A DNA stretch of 64,000 nt from Norana najaformis. Taxonomy: Eukaryota; Annelida; Clitellata; Crassiclitellata; Hormogastridae. The translations under genes and the position numbers were made by a program. Below are positions 24,301 through 60,446 of the stretch, in pieces. The stretch is from positions 33,891,924 to 33,955,923 of the forward strand of contig OZ029914.1 of assembly GCA_964023275.1 (NCBI GenBank), written 5' to 3'. Each line of letters starts with the position of its first letter. The stretch's first letter is position 1. The notes under the pieces were generated by a model, which worked only from the letters and a program-made list of their open reading frames with translations, was not told the origin of the DNA and ran no database searches.

Positions 24301-25671
24301 TTAACATATTATGGAATTGAGTTGCATGAAGTCAAATTATGCTAAGAATCCGTTACTTCACTGTGTACCGTGGCCAGTTTAAAGAGGAACAAGGTTACCT
24401 CTTCCTCCTGTTGGCATGGTGTGTCTCAGTTAACACCATAGATGCGGCTGTCTGTCAGCACCAGCAGCTGCGTATTTGTGTGACCAGGCTTTTCCCAGGT
24501 GTTCTAAAGCCAAGGAGGCCTACCAGGCATTTAGTGTGGACTAGTCCAAAATTTTTCAACTTCTTTAGACGGGGGGGGGGGGGGTCCAGTACCTGGATGA
24601 AAATTGCAAGAGTCTGGGACAGCGAATGCCGAAGGGGTCTGGAGGTCATCGTAAGCTCCCCAGTAGGGTCTGGGGAAAGCTTCTGTAGCAATTTGAAGCC
24701 TTTAATATGAAATAGTGCACATTTGGCTACCTGTTTGTTCAAATTTTTAGCCACGGGGTCCAATGTCTGGTTGAAAGTAGAGAGTATCTGAGACAGCAAG
24801 CACCAAAGGTGCAAAGTCCCGACGAATGAGGTTTTATGAATGTAATAAGCTCCCCCAGCAGAGTTCAAATCAGAGCTCTGGAAGCAAACACATTTTGCTG
24901 AAATAAAACAGGTTAAGAATCGGCTTAAGTGAAATTGGCCTAGAAAATTACTGTTTACTTTATGATATTCGTATCCTTAGCAAATTCAACATTGCCGATG
25001 GGGGAGGGTACACCTGAAAATCTTGTGGGATTTACAGGAATCCCTAGGTTGATGGTCTTGGCCTTAGGGGGGATCCGGACCTAAGGACCCTCTGGCCAGG
25101 TATGCCACTGGACCAGTCAGTGGAGCTTGTAGCAGAGAAGCAGAAATTTCCATCAAACGAAAGGCATGTGCATTTATTTCTGCATCTGAAATTGATGATT
25201 TGCCCTTTCACATAGGCTGGGTTTGGTTTTCCGTTTAGCTGGACCGCCGTGTTCCCATATGCTTGGCATGTTCATCCGGTGTCTGTTGGGCTGGTATGTG
25301 CTTGGTCTCCAGGTAACAGGGTCAGGAATTATATAGTTAAATGACAATGATTGTGGTGAAGATGATGTAAATTATGATGATGATGAAAATTTCTAATATA
25401 TAAATAACAGTGACAGCAGATGATGATAGATATCACTCAGTAGTGATGCCCGTTTTGGGGTTGATTTTTGTAGGCTATTTACAAGATGGTGGGAACGGTC
25501 ATGAAGATGCCAGATGACGAATCAACGCCAGAAAAGCGAACCGACAAAATATTCCGCCAGATGGATAAGAATCTTGACGGAAAACTATCGCTGGAGGAGT
25601 TTATAGAGGGCGCCAAGAGCGACCCTTCAATTGTAAGGCTTTTACAGTGCGAACCAAATGCACAGTCATAG
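21004..25671 (+). CDS. Nca: Neurocalcin / hippocalcin-type neuronal calcium sensor, complete
   Basis: Exons 21004-21381 (126 codons) and 25474-25671 (65 codons plus stop) join in phase 0 to give 191 aa, the usual length of the family. Seen: N-terminal MGKQNSK, a standard N-myristoylation signal; a degenerate first EF-hand with the family's CPxG signature (DCPTGQL, 37-43); EF2 loop 73-84, EF3 109-120 and EF4 157-168, each with acidic residues at positions 1 and 12. The sequence follows Drosophila neurocalcin and vertebrate NCALD/HPCA nearly residue for residue, including [17 protein letters not shown]. Known: these proteins expose the myristoyl group when calcium binds and move to membranes, acting on guanylate cyclases, clathrin/AP2 or signalling enzymes. 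The C-terminus differs slightly (QCEPNAQS). The intron is 4.1 kb. NCS-1/frequenin is excluded by KMPDDEST and the [18 protein letters not shown] block. Confidence 0.96.
21484..21725. repeat. Dispersed repeat, copy 2
   Basis: Same element as 4178-4362, but with an extra segment of about 66 bp (21552-21620) that reappears inverted at 22325-22393. In the neurocalcin intron. Confidence 0.6.
22325..22393 (-). repeat. Inverted copy of the 66-bp segment at 21552-21620
   Basis: AAATCAATATAAAAAGCTGC and ACCAGCTAATATTCAGT are the reverse complement of 21552-21620 with about four differences. The two arms enclose about 700 bp. Confidence 0.65.
23020..23130 (-). mobile_element. LINE 3' tail, GATTA family
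   Basis: TCTAATCTGGAAACTTTTAT, then GTTACGCAAGGTGTCAGTTG; parallels 7320-7450 base for base with scattered changes. In the neurocalcin intron. Confidence 0.55.
24560..24870 (+). repeat. Diverged direct duplication of about 160 bp, with a poly-G run
   Basis: CAAAATTTTTC ... GGTCCAGTACCTGGATGAAA ... TAAGCTCCCCAGTAG recurs as CAAATTTTTAG ... GGTCCAATGTCTGGTTGAAA ... TAAGCTCCCCCAGCAG. A run of about 14 G lies at 24570-24584. In the neurocalcin intron. Confidence 0.6.
25474..25671 (+). CDS. Nca: Neurocalcin coding exon 2 (EF4 and C-terminus)
   Basis: Acceptor TTTTTGTAG ends at 25473. The exon opens [13 protein letters not shown] and ends at a TAG after QCEPNAQS. It completes the helix after EF3 and supplies EF4 ([12 protein letters not shown]). 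The ATG at 25486 is an internal Met and not a start. Confidence 0.95.
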   Translation, partial: AIYKMVGTVMKMPDDESTPEKRTDKIFRQMDKNLDGKLSLEEFIEGAKSDPSIVRLLQCEPNAQS

Positions 25672-25929
25672 ATTCTCCCTGACCTGGACTGGTTTCTCAC
25701 CGTTTCATGTTATTTATTTGAAAAGTCTTTTGCAGTTGCTTCCTCTTAATTGTCAGGATCATGTTTTCTAGGTAAAGTCTTGCCATTCAGATTGCAGCAT
25801 ATGGCAGTGTCATCTAGTGCAGAGGTGCCAGAGGTAGTGCCAGAGCTGGGCATCAAGTGCAGATGGAAGCGTGACAGTGTGCCAGCAAATATTCCAGGGT
25901 GCATGGGGGGAGCTTGCCAATGGAGTAGG

Positions 25930-26007
25930 GGTTGTATCATTGATACAACCAATGATATGAACCAAAGGGCTTCATATGTCCTACTATATCTAGGACGTAT
26001 GAAGCCC
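25930..26007 (+). repeat. Two adjacent hairpins in the presumed neurocalcin 3'UTR
   Basis: 25930-25950 is a 21-nt near-palindrome (GGTTGTATCA / TGATACAACC). 25967-26007 pairs GGGCTTCATATGTCCT with AGGACGTATGAAGCCC around a 9-nt loop. They lie about 260-340 nt past the stop codon. Confidence 0.7.
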
Positions 26008-29000
26008 ATACGGGAATATTTTGTACCGTAAGGCAGTGGATTTTTAAGATAGACGTGCAGACCTGTAAATTGGTGGCACAAGCAGAGGCATTGATTTTGC
26101 ACTTGAAACCATTTATGCTTGGTTTTGTCTGGTCCTGAGTGTGCAGGCAGTATTTCATTCAATAGTCCTTTATTTACGGCTTTTTCAAGTTGTTTCTAAG
26201 TCAGGACACCTGAAACACCAAAGAAATCTTTGTGTTATTGTGGCGTAAACATTGTGACTGATGTGACTCTACTAGGGTTCTGATACTTGATTGTGGAAAG
26301 CTAAGAAACGTGTCTGTTAGTTGCAACTGTTCCTGCTGTTTTTAAATTACAAGCACGACTGCTGAACCCTGTGCACACTTTCAGTTCAATTCAAGTAGTC
26401 CAGTGCATGATGTATGTTTGGTTGCTATGCTTTTCTGTGTGGACAGGTTTAAATGCGCACACAAAGTGAGCTGGGTGCTTGGGGAAAATGTGAATTTGGT
26501 TTGCTTAGTTTGTGGCAACTCCTCATAAGGTAAATTGAGTTTTAGCTTCTGTAGTACAACTGCTAAGAACCTGTGTGGTTTTGGTATTTTTAAAGGCCTC
26601 GTTATGCCAATGTAACAGTGTTTATGCTGAACGAAGGAATGGCCAAGTGCCTGGTTGACAACGAGACTTAAATTAGAGAGTGAATGCTTAGCAGCTCTGG
26701 CATCTTTTAAACCCTAGCTAGGTTGACTGTTTTGTTGGCTGTGAATTTTAAATCACGTACGTTGTTTTCTGCAATGCATCCATGGCAAAGCACGTTGCTG
26801 TAGTTTTGTGTCCACTGTTTCTTTTTCTTTGCAGCATTGTTTTTCAATGTTTTACATTGTATTGTGCGACATTTAGGTTGGGATGTTGTTTGCCCACTGT
26901 TTTTGACGCTTTGCTTGCAAACAGCACTTTACTGGGACTGTTTAGACATGTTGCAGCAAATCAGTGTGTGGAAGCAAAAATACTTAAATGTCACATGCAC
27001 CTGTAAGTTAGCAATACTTATGGAACACCGTCAGAGACTTCTCTATAACCACACACTGCCTTCGGGGTTTCAGAGTTTATTAATTATAGATCTACCCTGG
27101 TAACAAAATGTGGTAATGTAGCATAAAGCCAAAATTTGCTTCAAGAAAGGTTAACAGAATATGAACATTCTGTGTTTGACACATGTTTTCCTTGGCTTTT
27201 CCTTGCGATGTACATTTCACAATAGAGTGAAATGCACTGTAATTTAAAGCTTGATAATGATTTGTAATTTCTCAAGTGTTTTTGCTGCGGCATGTCACGG
27301 GCAGATTATTGAATTCCAGGAATTTAAGGTCCATTAGCAAGTAAATGGAAACTGTCATGTCCACACAACAGCTAACAAAATTCACAGAATGTTTATGAGA
27401 ACTGTAATCAATGGTCATCAACACAAGGCAACAGTTGCAATTATTTAACTTTGTCTTAATCATAGTTCTTTTTCTTATGGTTAACGGTGATTCTGGTTTT
27501 AAATTTAGCTTCTGAGCCCTTGATCCTATTTATCAAAATTTTCTGCTATACAGCACAGTTTTAGTCATTCAGCACTATTAGGTATTTGTGTGCACCAGTT
27601 TTCTGGGCATTGTAATCATACACGAATAGTCAGTTATGTCATTCGCTTTAATTTATGCTAAGAAACTTGAAGTTGATAGTGTGTCATCCGCTTTAGTTAG
27701 TTTTGCGTGAGGAATTACGACGTGGAAGTTTTATGAGTCATTGGATTCGGTCTTGTGCCAAGGCTATGAGTGGGTTATGAATTTTGTATAATCTGGTCCA
27801 GAAGATGCTAGTTACACAGACGCTTAGATGCTCTTATTTACTCAGCTGTTCCAAGCATACCAACCGATAATAGGCACATGAAAGGTTTCTAATAATATAG
27901 ATTTGGACTTCACAAAGGCCAGATGGAATGTAGGCTTACAGTATCTGCATCATTTAGTACATGTGGAATGAGTTACTGGAATAATTTGGATTGGAAAGGA
28001 GCATGAATGTTGCGGGTGGGGGGTATGTTAGGGTATTGGGAATTGCCATCTTGGAACATTATTCTTTTGTATGGGTGTGTGTGTGTGTACATAGTGTAAA
28101 TGTTGTTTGGAATGGCAGATGAAGCTTGAGACACAAATTGGGGATAGTGGAAGGGGGCCTTTTCTAAGGGTGCACCAATCAAGCTTGTAAGTACCTCCGG
28201 GATAGGAGAAAGATTGAAGGAGTGAATAAGATTGGGAGGGTTGTGTCCTGTCTTCTTAGATTGTCCACCGTTGCAGGAGGTGGTCCAGGGACGGGAGTAA
28301 AATATCCCCTCAAAGGTAAGAGCAGGATAATTGGGACACGGATGCATCCCAAGCTTTAAGGTCCAGCAGGGAATTATTGCCAGTGACCACTGAAGGGGTG
28401 GGTGATCATGTTTTGCAGGTGAATTAAGATGCAAGTTTTTGGGGGATGTTGAGTTTGATTTGTCCTCTGATCTGCCCGTCTTCCCATCCCACCAAGGTGC
28501 ACGGTTGCTTTTTCAGTTGCACTGCGTTGCTAAATGGACTTTTTTGTTTGGTGCTTAAAGTTTTAAAAACTACATAACGTCATTAGAGTCTGATTTGAGT
28601 ATGATGCAAATCTTACCCCAGAAATGTTTAACTGCTGTGAAAGAACATCACCAAGAGCATAGAAGTATATAGTAAGTACCATGGGACACCCTGGTGAAGA
28701 AATACATTCCCAAGATGGGGAGGATTTATCCAAGGATTGTTTAGGAGGGGTGTTTTGAAGGTTTCGTTGCAACTGACTTGAGTGGTGCAAGTGGTTGACT
28801 TTTGTAAACCTTCAGTAATCGGTGTGGTTTACGTCTGAAACTTTATGTGCTCTTGCTGTAAAAACTTTTCTAAGATGAAATTTCTGATATTTAAATGAGT
28901 TAACTGTTGTTTTCTAGATTTCTTTTCCGATATTAATTATGATGTTAATAATGGCAGAAGGCTTATTAAGTCAGAATCAGTATTTTATCATTAAATATAT

Positions 29001-29060
29001 CACTGATGCTTAATGATGAGCCTAGTCATGTTATTCCGGTGGTTTTACACAAACTCATGG

Positions 29061-29285
29061 ATGGTTGCACGGACAGCTGTAATGGTTGGTTGCACGGACA
29101 GCTGTCATGGTCGGTTGCACGGACAGCTGTCATGGTCGGTTGCACGGACAGCTGTCATGGTTGGTTGCAAGGACAGCTGTCATGGTCGGTTGCACGGACA
29201 GTTGTCATGGTTGGTTGCAAGGACAGCTGTCATGGTCGGTTGCACGGACAGTTGTCATGGTTGGTTGCACGGACGGGTGGTTGGA
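29061..29285 (+). repeat. 25-bp minisatellite, nine copies
   Basis: Unit GGTTGCACGGACAGCTGTCA plus TGGTC or TGGTT. Copies 4 to 8 alternate between two variants (CACGG/CAAGG), suggesting growth by 50-bp dimers. Open frames through it are a by-product of the period. Confidence 0.9.
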
Positions 29286-30204
29286 CAGAGAGAGCACATG
29301 GATGAACAAACGGTTTATGTTCTGGTAAAGGTTCTTGCAGAAAAACACGAGGTCTGAGTTATTTTAAAATGGTGTAACATCGTGTAAAAGCGTTTTACAT
29401 AGGCAGCGGTACTGTAGGTATTGTAGGTGTTGGGGCAGGACATGCATTTGTTAACTTAAATTCTAAGGACACGGGGCTTCGCTTGCACCTGAGGCGAGCG
29501 AGCAGAATTATTGCTCTAAGTTTAGCTACGTTCTAGATACCACCGTGCTGGCCATTTGGTCGATCGGTTTGTCTGTCGGTGTAGACTTTGATCTGCTTAC
29601 TAGCGAGCGGTGGATATACAGCAACAGACCAGTAATGGGGTATTGTGCTCAGAATTCAAAGAACACCTGTGCGCAAATCACCGTCGAAACCTGATGACTT
29701 TATGATCGTTTCAAGCCGGCCGTAAAATTGTCGTTAACGAAAGGCGGTGGCAGTGGTGTCGTGTGCGCATTGTACATAATGCGGTCATGCATAAGTAAGA
29801 GTGACCCATGCCTGTGCTGTTGTGCTATGCATTCAAAGGGATATGAGTGGGATCGTATGAGCTTTGTTGTGGAATCTTCGATTAAATTCGCACGCTTGAC
29901 CCTAGAGTGGCTGACTTAATTGACCTAATTGTCCTAATTTCGTGCAGTCGGACTAATTTGCATGCTCAAGTGACATTTCGGCTTCGGATAAAAACTTGTT
30001 GCTGCTGACCTAGTAATGCTGATTGATGAAAATAATCAGGATCTGGTAAGATATTCACCAGAAACCTCATATCTTACTAACTGTTTTGTTTAGCTGAACC
30101 CCATCTACACAACATACTTATCCTATATCAGTAATTTCCCAGTAAGAAAGAAAAAGCAGTTCCACTCAACCTGATCATGATCAAAAGGCAGCCATGGTTA
30201 TGAA

Positions 30205-30320
30205 ATGTTAATGACTTGATTTTCTTATCTTTGGCATATGAATGCAGACGTCTAGTACTATGGCCGTCTGCCTGATCTTCCAACTGTCAGTGTACTGCCA
30301 GTGTACACATTTTATAGCTG
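30205..30320 (-). mobile_element. SINE (family 2), fragment
   Basis: ATTTTCTTATCTTTGGCATA and TGATCTTCCAACTGTCAGTG match the inverted 3' half of the family. Confidence 0.45.
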
Positions 30321-30449
30321 ACTTTGCAAGGGGACACTAGCAGAACAGATCTTGAAATTACCTTTTTGTCCCTGCATGGATGTTTCCGAGAGCATACAAC
30401 CGCTTGCAATTTCTGCATTCGCCTTTCATTCAAACTGAAAACAGTTCTC

Positions 30450-30690
30450 TTTCACAGATCCTATCCTGACTCCCCTTCTTCCTCTTATCTCTATCTGCTC
30501 CAATCCCAAACACAGCCCACCGTAGCTGCCACGCTGTCTCTGTCTGACTTTTGGATCTTGACCTGGAACCGAACCCTTTTTGCCTTTCGATTTTGTTTTG
30601 ACTGAGCGCCTGTGTATGAGCTGGTCCCCGTGACTCGGCTGTCGTTAGGCGCAGTAGAAATCTCAGGATTACGACTACGATAAATAACTA
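30450..30690 (+). mobile_element. LINE 3' end, plus strand (CGTAAT-tailed family)
   Basis: Shares the stretch running through GATCTTGACCTGGAACCGAA to the ATTACGACTACGAT tail with 41690-41912, and the reverse complement with 31519-32009. Confidence 0.65.
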
Positions 30691-31076
30691 AGAAAGAACT
30701 GTGTCCCTAGGCGTACTTCAAATTCAGGCAACAGTTGAACCTTACAATCTGAATAACTAGTAGGTAGAAAACTTCACTTCCGGGCACATTGGTTTGAGGA
30801 ATGGCCATAGTTATATGTAATGTGGACAAGAGTTCCTTTACTATGCCGAAGTTTGTAGTGATCAGTGAAAACCATCCGTGTGTGAGTAATCGAGATTAGG
30901 GTTTGTGACAAAAGGAATTTTGCAACTAAAAACGCGGGAAAAGATGTATCGGTTCTTATAAGCTGTTTGGTTATGAATCATTGTTCAACAAGGACCAAAC
31001 CAATCGTAAAAGTAGAATCAAACGCTTAAGTGGTAAAAAATCTTTAACAACATCTGAAAAATAAGACATATATTTG

Positions 31077-31176
31077 GTTATAACCATAGACATCATGAAT
31101 ATTAATATATATTAATATTCATGATATTAATATATATATATATATATTAATATTCATGACGTCTATGTTTATAACT
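31077..31176. repeat. AT-rich palindrome of about 100 bp
   Basis: The outer arms GTTATAACCATAGACATCAT and (reverse complement) GTTATAAACATAGACGTCAT are followed by GAATATTAATATATA on both sides, around a TA-rich centre. Confidence 0.85.
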
Positions 31177-31518
31177 TTAATGACTAATCTCGTAGAAAGT
31201 GCCATAGTTGCGCACGAAAGACGCATCGGGGATTCCACATTTTCATTAGGCGCTTAGATCAAACATGGGAGAAGCGGGCTGGTTGCTGATTGCTGAATCC
31301 GTTTCAAATTTTCAGCACCTCAACAAATCTGTGCTGCACAGAAATTACCATCTTACGAAAAGCACTTGCTATCGTTTCTGTATTGTGAAACCGATATTTG
31401 CTATCTCGCATAGGCTGGATTTGATTTTCCAGGTCAAAACCTCGAGAGGTAAAGCTAAAGAAATGGTATGATGGTATTGGAAAATGTTAAGGAGTTGCGG
31501 ATTTTTGTAAATGGTGAA

Positions 31519-31653
31519 ATCGTAATCGTAATCTCGAGATTTCTGCAGCGCCCAACGAAAGCTAAGTCGTGGGAACCTGCTTATTTACAGGCGCTCAGTC
31601 AGTACAAAATCAATAGGCAAGGTGGGTTCTGTTCCAGGTCAAGATCCAAGAGT

Positions 31654-31712
<59 letters not shown>

Positions 31713-32009
31713 ACGGTTAAAGTGGGTGGTGTTTGGAATCGGATCTGCAAGATAGATAAGGGGTAGAAGAGGAATCAGAATAATATCTGCGAAACAGGAG
31801 TGTTTTCAGTTTTGAGTGGAAGACCTGCGGAGAGATTGCAAGGGTGAAGTGATGATGAGTTCGTCGGATGGATCAGATAATTGTCGTAATTCTGGCTGGA
31901 GTTTATGCCAGAGGGGTGCAGCAGCTATGGCTATGGAGCGATTTCCAAATTTTAAGGATGAGCTGTTTTGGTAATGATTGGAACACGAACAGATTTTCGA
32001 CACGAGCAA
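31519..32009 (-). mobile_element. LINE 3' part, minus strand (CGTAAT-tailed family)
   Basis: The minus-strand frame reads RSIAIAAAPLWHKLQPELRQ, the AAPxLWN-LP-LR motif at the end of LINE ORF2. The 3' tail is (ATTACG)n. A CAGG microsatellite has expanded inside it at 31655-31712. Confidence 0.7.
31655..31712 (+). repeat. (CAGG)n microsatellite, about 14 units
   Basis: Pure AGGC/CAGG tetranucleotide run inside the LINE copy at 31519-32009. Confidence 0.95.
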
Positions 32010-32319
32010 TTACTTACTTACTTCATTGTTTGTAGCAGAGTACCATATATTCCTAGATCTCCAAATTCCCGGATCACAAAGTACATATCTAAGTATAGAC
32101 TCAACACTAAAGCTTATCGCTGACGTCACTTCTTAAAATAAGCGCTTCTAAACGCCACGAATTTTACTAAACACGCGAACGTATGCAAGCATATTTCAAT
32201 ATTATAACCATTAATAATATATAGTATTTCTAACTGTCATCCCATAAACGCGAAACTCCTTAATTGGAAAAAAACTTATAACTCAAGGAATCATCAGCGT
32301 AACACCATCACCAAGATAT

Positions 32320-33010
32320 CGTAATCGCCGTATCGTAATCGTAAATTCGAGATTTCTACAGCGCCCAACGAAAGCTAAGTCATGGAAACCAGCTTATTCA
32401 TAGGCGCCAAGTCAAACAAAATTGTTAGGCAGAGGAGTTAGAAACGGTTCCAGGTCAAAATCTAACAGGAAGGCAGGCAGTCAGATGGCTATGGCGCAGC
32501 GACAAGACAGGTAAAAGGAAGAAGAGGAATCAGGATAGGATTTGTGGATTTGTGGAAGAGGAGTGTTTTTAGTTTTGAGTGAAAGACATGCGCAGAGATT
32601 ACAAGGGGTAAAGTGTTGGTGACTTCGTAAGACTGGTCAGATAATTGTAGTAATTCTGGCGGGATTTATTCCAGAGGGGTGGGGCAGTTGTTCACGGTGG
32701 CGCCAATTATGTTTTTATGAACTGACGAGGTGACAGAAGGGCGGAGAAGAGTTAGGGCAGAAGAGTAGTGGGTTGAACTGAGAGGTTGGATTGTAAATAA
32801 CTGACGAAGATAGGATGGTTGGGAGGAGAAGATAAGATGGTTGGGAGGATTGGAGTGTGCTGTAAGTTCGTTCAGCTAAATTAAGCCAGTGAAGTGATTT
32901 AGGAACAGAGGCGATATCATGGTGTTTCGAGATTTTGGTGACAGCCTGGATGACCACCAACCTTCTATGCCTCAACCCTTCAAAAACAGAATTTCTCATA
33001 ATTTGCGTCA
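32320..33010 (-). mobile_element. LINE 3' part, minus strand (CGTAAT-tailed family)
   Basis: Reading on the minus strand: AVTKISKHHDIASVPKSLHW, then LQSSQPSYL; the 3' end carries an (ATTACG)n tail that appears on the plus strand as CGTAATCGTA. Same family as 33070-33470, so the two copies lie head to head. Confidence 0.7.
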
Positions 33011-33069
33011 CCGTGAACAACTAACAAACAACCTTTCTCCAAACGATTTCACTTCATTTACGCCTTAAT

Positions 33070-33470
33070 CTACCCCAGTCCTCAATCTCGGAAGTATCTT
33101 CGAGAAAACCTTACCTTTGCAGATCACATCACACATGATCGGTTATCTCGCACTTGCTAGATGCATATTCGTGGCATCTAGCGACTTCCCCCACCTGCAC
33201 CGACTTCGCCCCATACTTGACTATAAAAGTACCTAAACAATAGCCACATCAATTGTTCACTCCAAAATTGATTAAGTACAACTCCCTCTTCTATGACATC
33301 GACTTAACTCATGTAAAATGTCTTCAAACAACCTATAATTCTCTTGCCCGTGCAGTTACCAAAACTCTCAAACACCTATATAAAAAGGACGACATTTTAA
33401 ATTACCGACCTTTACTCTATGTTAGCCCGCATATGTGTGCTCTATGCACACCGTACAATTAAACAAGGAA
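33070..33470 (+). mobile_element. LINE reverse transcriptase fragment, plus strand
   Basis: NSLFYDIDLTHVKCLQTTYN followed by SLARAVTKT is the region just after the catalytic domain of CR1-like LINEs. Just upstream of BRSK exon 1 and abutting the minus-strand copy at 32320-33010. Confidence 0.7.
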
Positions 33471-33746
33471 AGGAACTTACAACGATTTCATTTGAAGAAC
33501 TGGCCGCCTAGGAATAATGATTACGCAAGGCACAAATCAGTCAATCGCTCGGTGGCGCACCGTGGCTACTTCGTTTTACATTATGGCGTGTGGAATACTT
33601 ATTTAGTCTGGGATGTGGGGCTGATGTGACATGAACTTATTGACGGATTTCTGGTCGTTTTTCTCAATTCTAATTTACAAATGCTCACTAAAGAAGCAGT
33701 TTCCATTAAAATTGGTTAGGCTTACAGTAAGACTTCATTTGAAAGC

Positions 33747-58538
<24,792 letters not shown>

Positions 58539-60422
58539 TGCAGCTTTTACTGATTTGCATGGCTTGAATATGCCGACTCACTGGAGAGACGTTGATATGG
58601 CTTGATTCCACTGATCGATTCATGTACTTTGAATCATGCATAATTTAAGCTGTAACAAACCAGTGGATTTGTGTTTGGCAACAGAATATTTTGATTTTGA
58701 ATTAGCACAATTTCTGATCTCGGTGTAAATGAACTTGTAGTCTGATCAATCAGTTGTTTCTACAATGACTTTCAAACTATGACTTCTGCAAAATTTGTAT
58801 GACTGTTTATTTGAGTGTACTTTTGAGTTTGGTTTGAGTATATTTGTGTATTATTGTTTAACGTTTTATAAATCCAGTTTCTAATGATTTTAGTATTTCA
58901 TTTGATTCAATAATTTACCTTCACACGTTTTTGCTTTGCTGCCCACACAAGAAACTCAAATCATTTGAGCTTTCTACACAGTACATGGTTTTACCTTGGT
59001 TTTAAACTCAGTATCGAAATGCTGCCATGACCCAGTTTTTTCAATTAATTTGTGATCTGTAAATAGGTCAGCTGTGTACAGTTTTTGGCATAAGCTAAAA
59101 CATCCTTTTACCACTGAACTCCTTTTTCAACCATACAACTTGGATCTAGGTCAGGTTTTGAACTCTCAGCTGAGCTGCCGTCAGTTGTTGGTAATTGCTG
59201 ATATTTGTATTTTGCTAAGCGGCTACGACTTTGATTATTACTGTTAATTGTCTGTTGACATTAGTGTTGATCATTCAAACAGGTAGGCCTACCTTATACA
59301 GCACCTGTGCTTTTATTAGACAAGGCTCATGTATAATTGTACTGTGTTGTTCTAATTATTAATGGTCATAGTAGCAGTCCCAGTATTAGTTCCTATCATA
59401 AAAAGTGTACCATGACTGTCTTCTGATTGTTCCTGGTTAGTGTTACAAAGTTGCCAAGAATTCAGGTCGTATAAAATATTAGATTATTTCATAAATATGT
59501 ACAAAGTTAAAATTAGTGAGTTATTGTGGTAGTGATTGTTACTATGCTGGTGTGTGTCTTTGTATCAGTCCAAAGAACTTGTCTGAAATCATAGTTATGC
59601 ATTACGAATTATTGCACGGAATTTGTGTCGTTTCTTGTAATACTAGACTCTGCTGTTAGAGTTTGGTGGACTGCTTTCTTTTGTATCGACTTTTATTGGC
59701 ATTTACCAGGACATTTTGCTGCCTCTTTGATTCTGGGTGGCTGTGCCAAGCGACAGTTTTCTTACCACTTGATGCATGTCGATGTTGATTTGTATAATTT
59801 TGTCTTCTAGATAGGATGTTTTCTAGCTGTCTCCCTGTTTTTGACAGCAACTGCCAGTCTATCCTACTCGACTTCTAGTCAGATATTTGCAAGCTCAACT
59901 TAAGGATGGTGGGTTTATACTGGTGTAATTTTTAGGGTTTAGGTTATATTTAAGCACTACTTAGTTCCATTTCTTTTTGCAAGTTGGCATAGAATGTTTA
60001 GGGGTTCTGCTTTTAATTACTACACTGGTGTGGTAAGATGCTATTTTCTTTTTCCATGTTTCGATATTCCATAGATTACCACTGCACTGAATAGAGTTTT
60101 ATTTCCCAAAATAAATCCAGTGTATGCAAGACTTTAATTGGTGATATTTCATGGTTTGAGCTGCAGTCCATACTTATGAGTATTTACTTTGGGCATGTGT
60201 GGGAATTCCTAAATGAAAGTAAGAGATTCCGATGCCGTGAGTTTGGTAATAATCTGCAATGATGCTTGAAAAATATCTGTCCGTCTGCAGATCTTCTCTT
60301 TCTGTTTCTGTCCTTTTGTTATTGCTGTCTGTGCAACTAGAATTTATTTCAGTTTCAAGCAGAGCTGTGTTTTGTCATTCTGGAGTTTAGTCATTTGCAG
60401 AGCTGATATGCAGTCTGAATTA
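58539..60422. other. Intergenic stretch between convergent genes
   Basis: AT-rich with no recognised gene, RNA or repeat. It probably holds 3'UTR sequence of the kinase gene. Confidence 0.4.
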
Positions 60423-60428
60423 TTTATT
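60423..60428 (-). terminator. AATAAA polyadenylation signal (minus strand)
   Basis: TTTATT on the plus strand reads AATAAA on the minus strand, about 20 bp past the stop of the 60447-60779 exon. Confidence 0.4.
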
Positions 60429-60446
60429 GCCTTTAAAAATTCTGGT

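Larger units (their letters stand above)
25672..33069. other. Neurocalcin 3' flank and BRSK upstream region
   Basis: Contains the hairpins at 25930-26007, the minisatellite, the palindrome and several LINE copies. From about 29440 CpG becomes frequent, up to BRSK exon 1. A 153-codon minus-strand frame at 27973-28434 is not recognisable and is probably chance. Confidence 0.45.

Noticed and set aside
24339-24868. Overlapping frames of 123 and 137 codons around the poly-G run
   Set aside because: They cross a homopolymer and a diverged duplication, with no recognisable product; intron of neurocalcin.
25746-26162. 138-codon minus-strand frame past the neurocalcin stop
   Set aside because: Runs through two hairpins in the probable 3'UTR. 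No motif, and no support for a minus-strand gene.
27973-28434. 153-codon open frame on the minus strand
   Set aside because: Pro/His/Asn-rich with no recognisable motif. The plus strand is G/A-rich here, which depletes stops on the minus strand. No splice or polyadenylation context.
29006-29357. Three overlapping frames of 80-114 codons
   Set aside because: Artefacts of the 25-bp minisatellite period; the same peptide appears in all frames.
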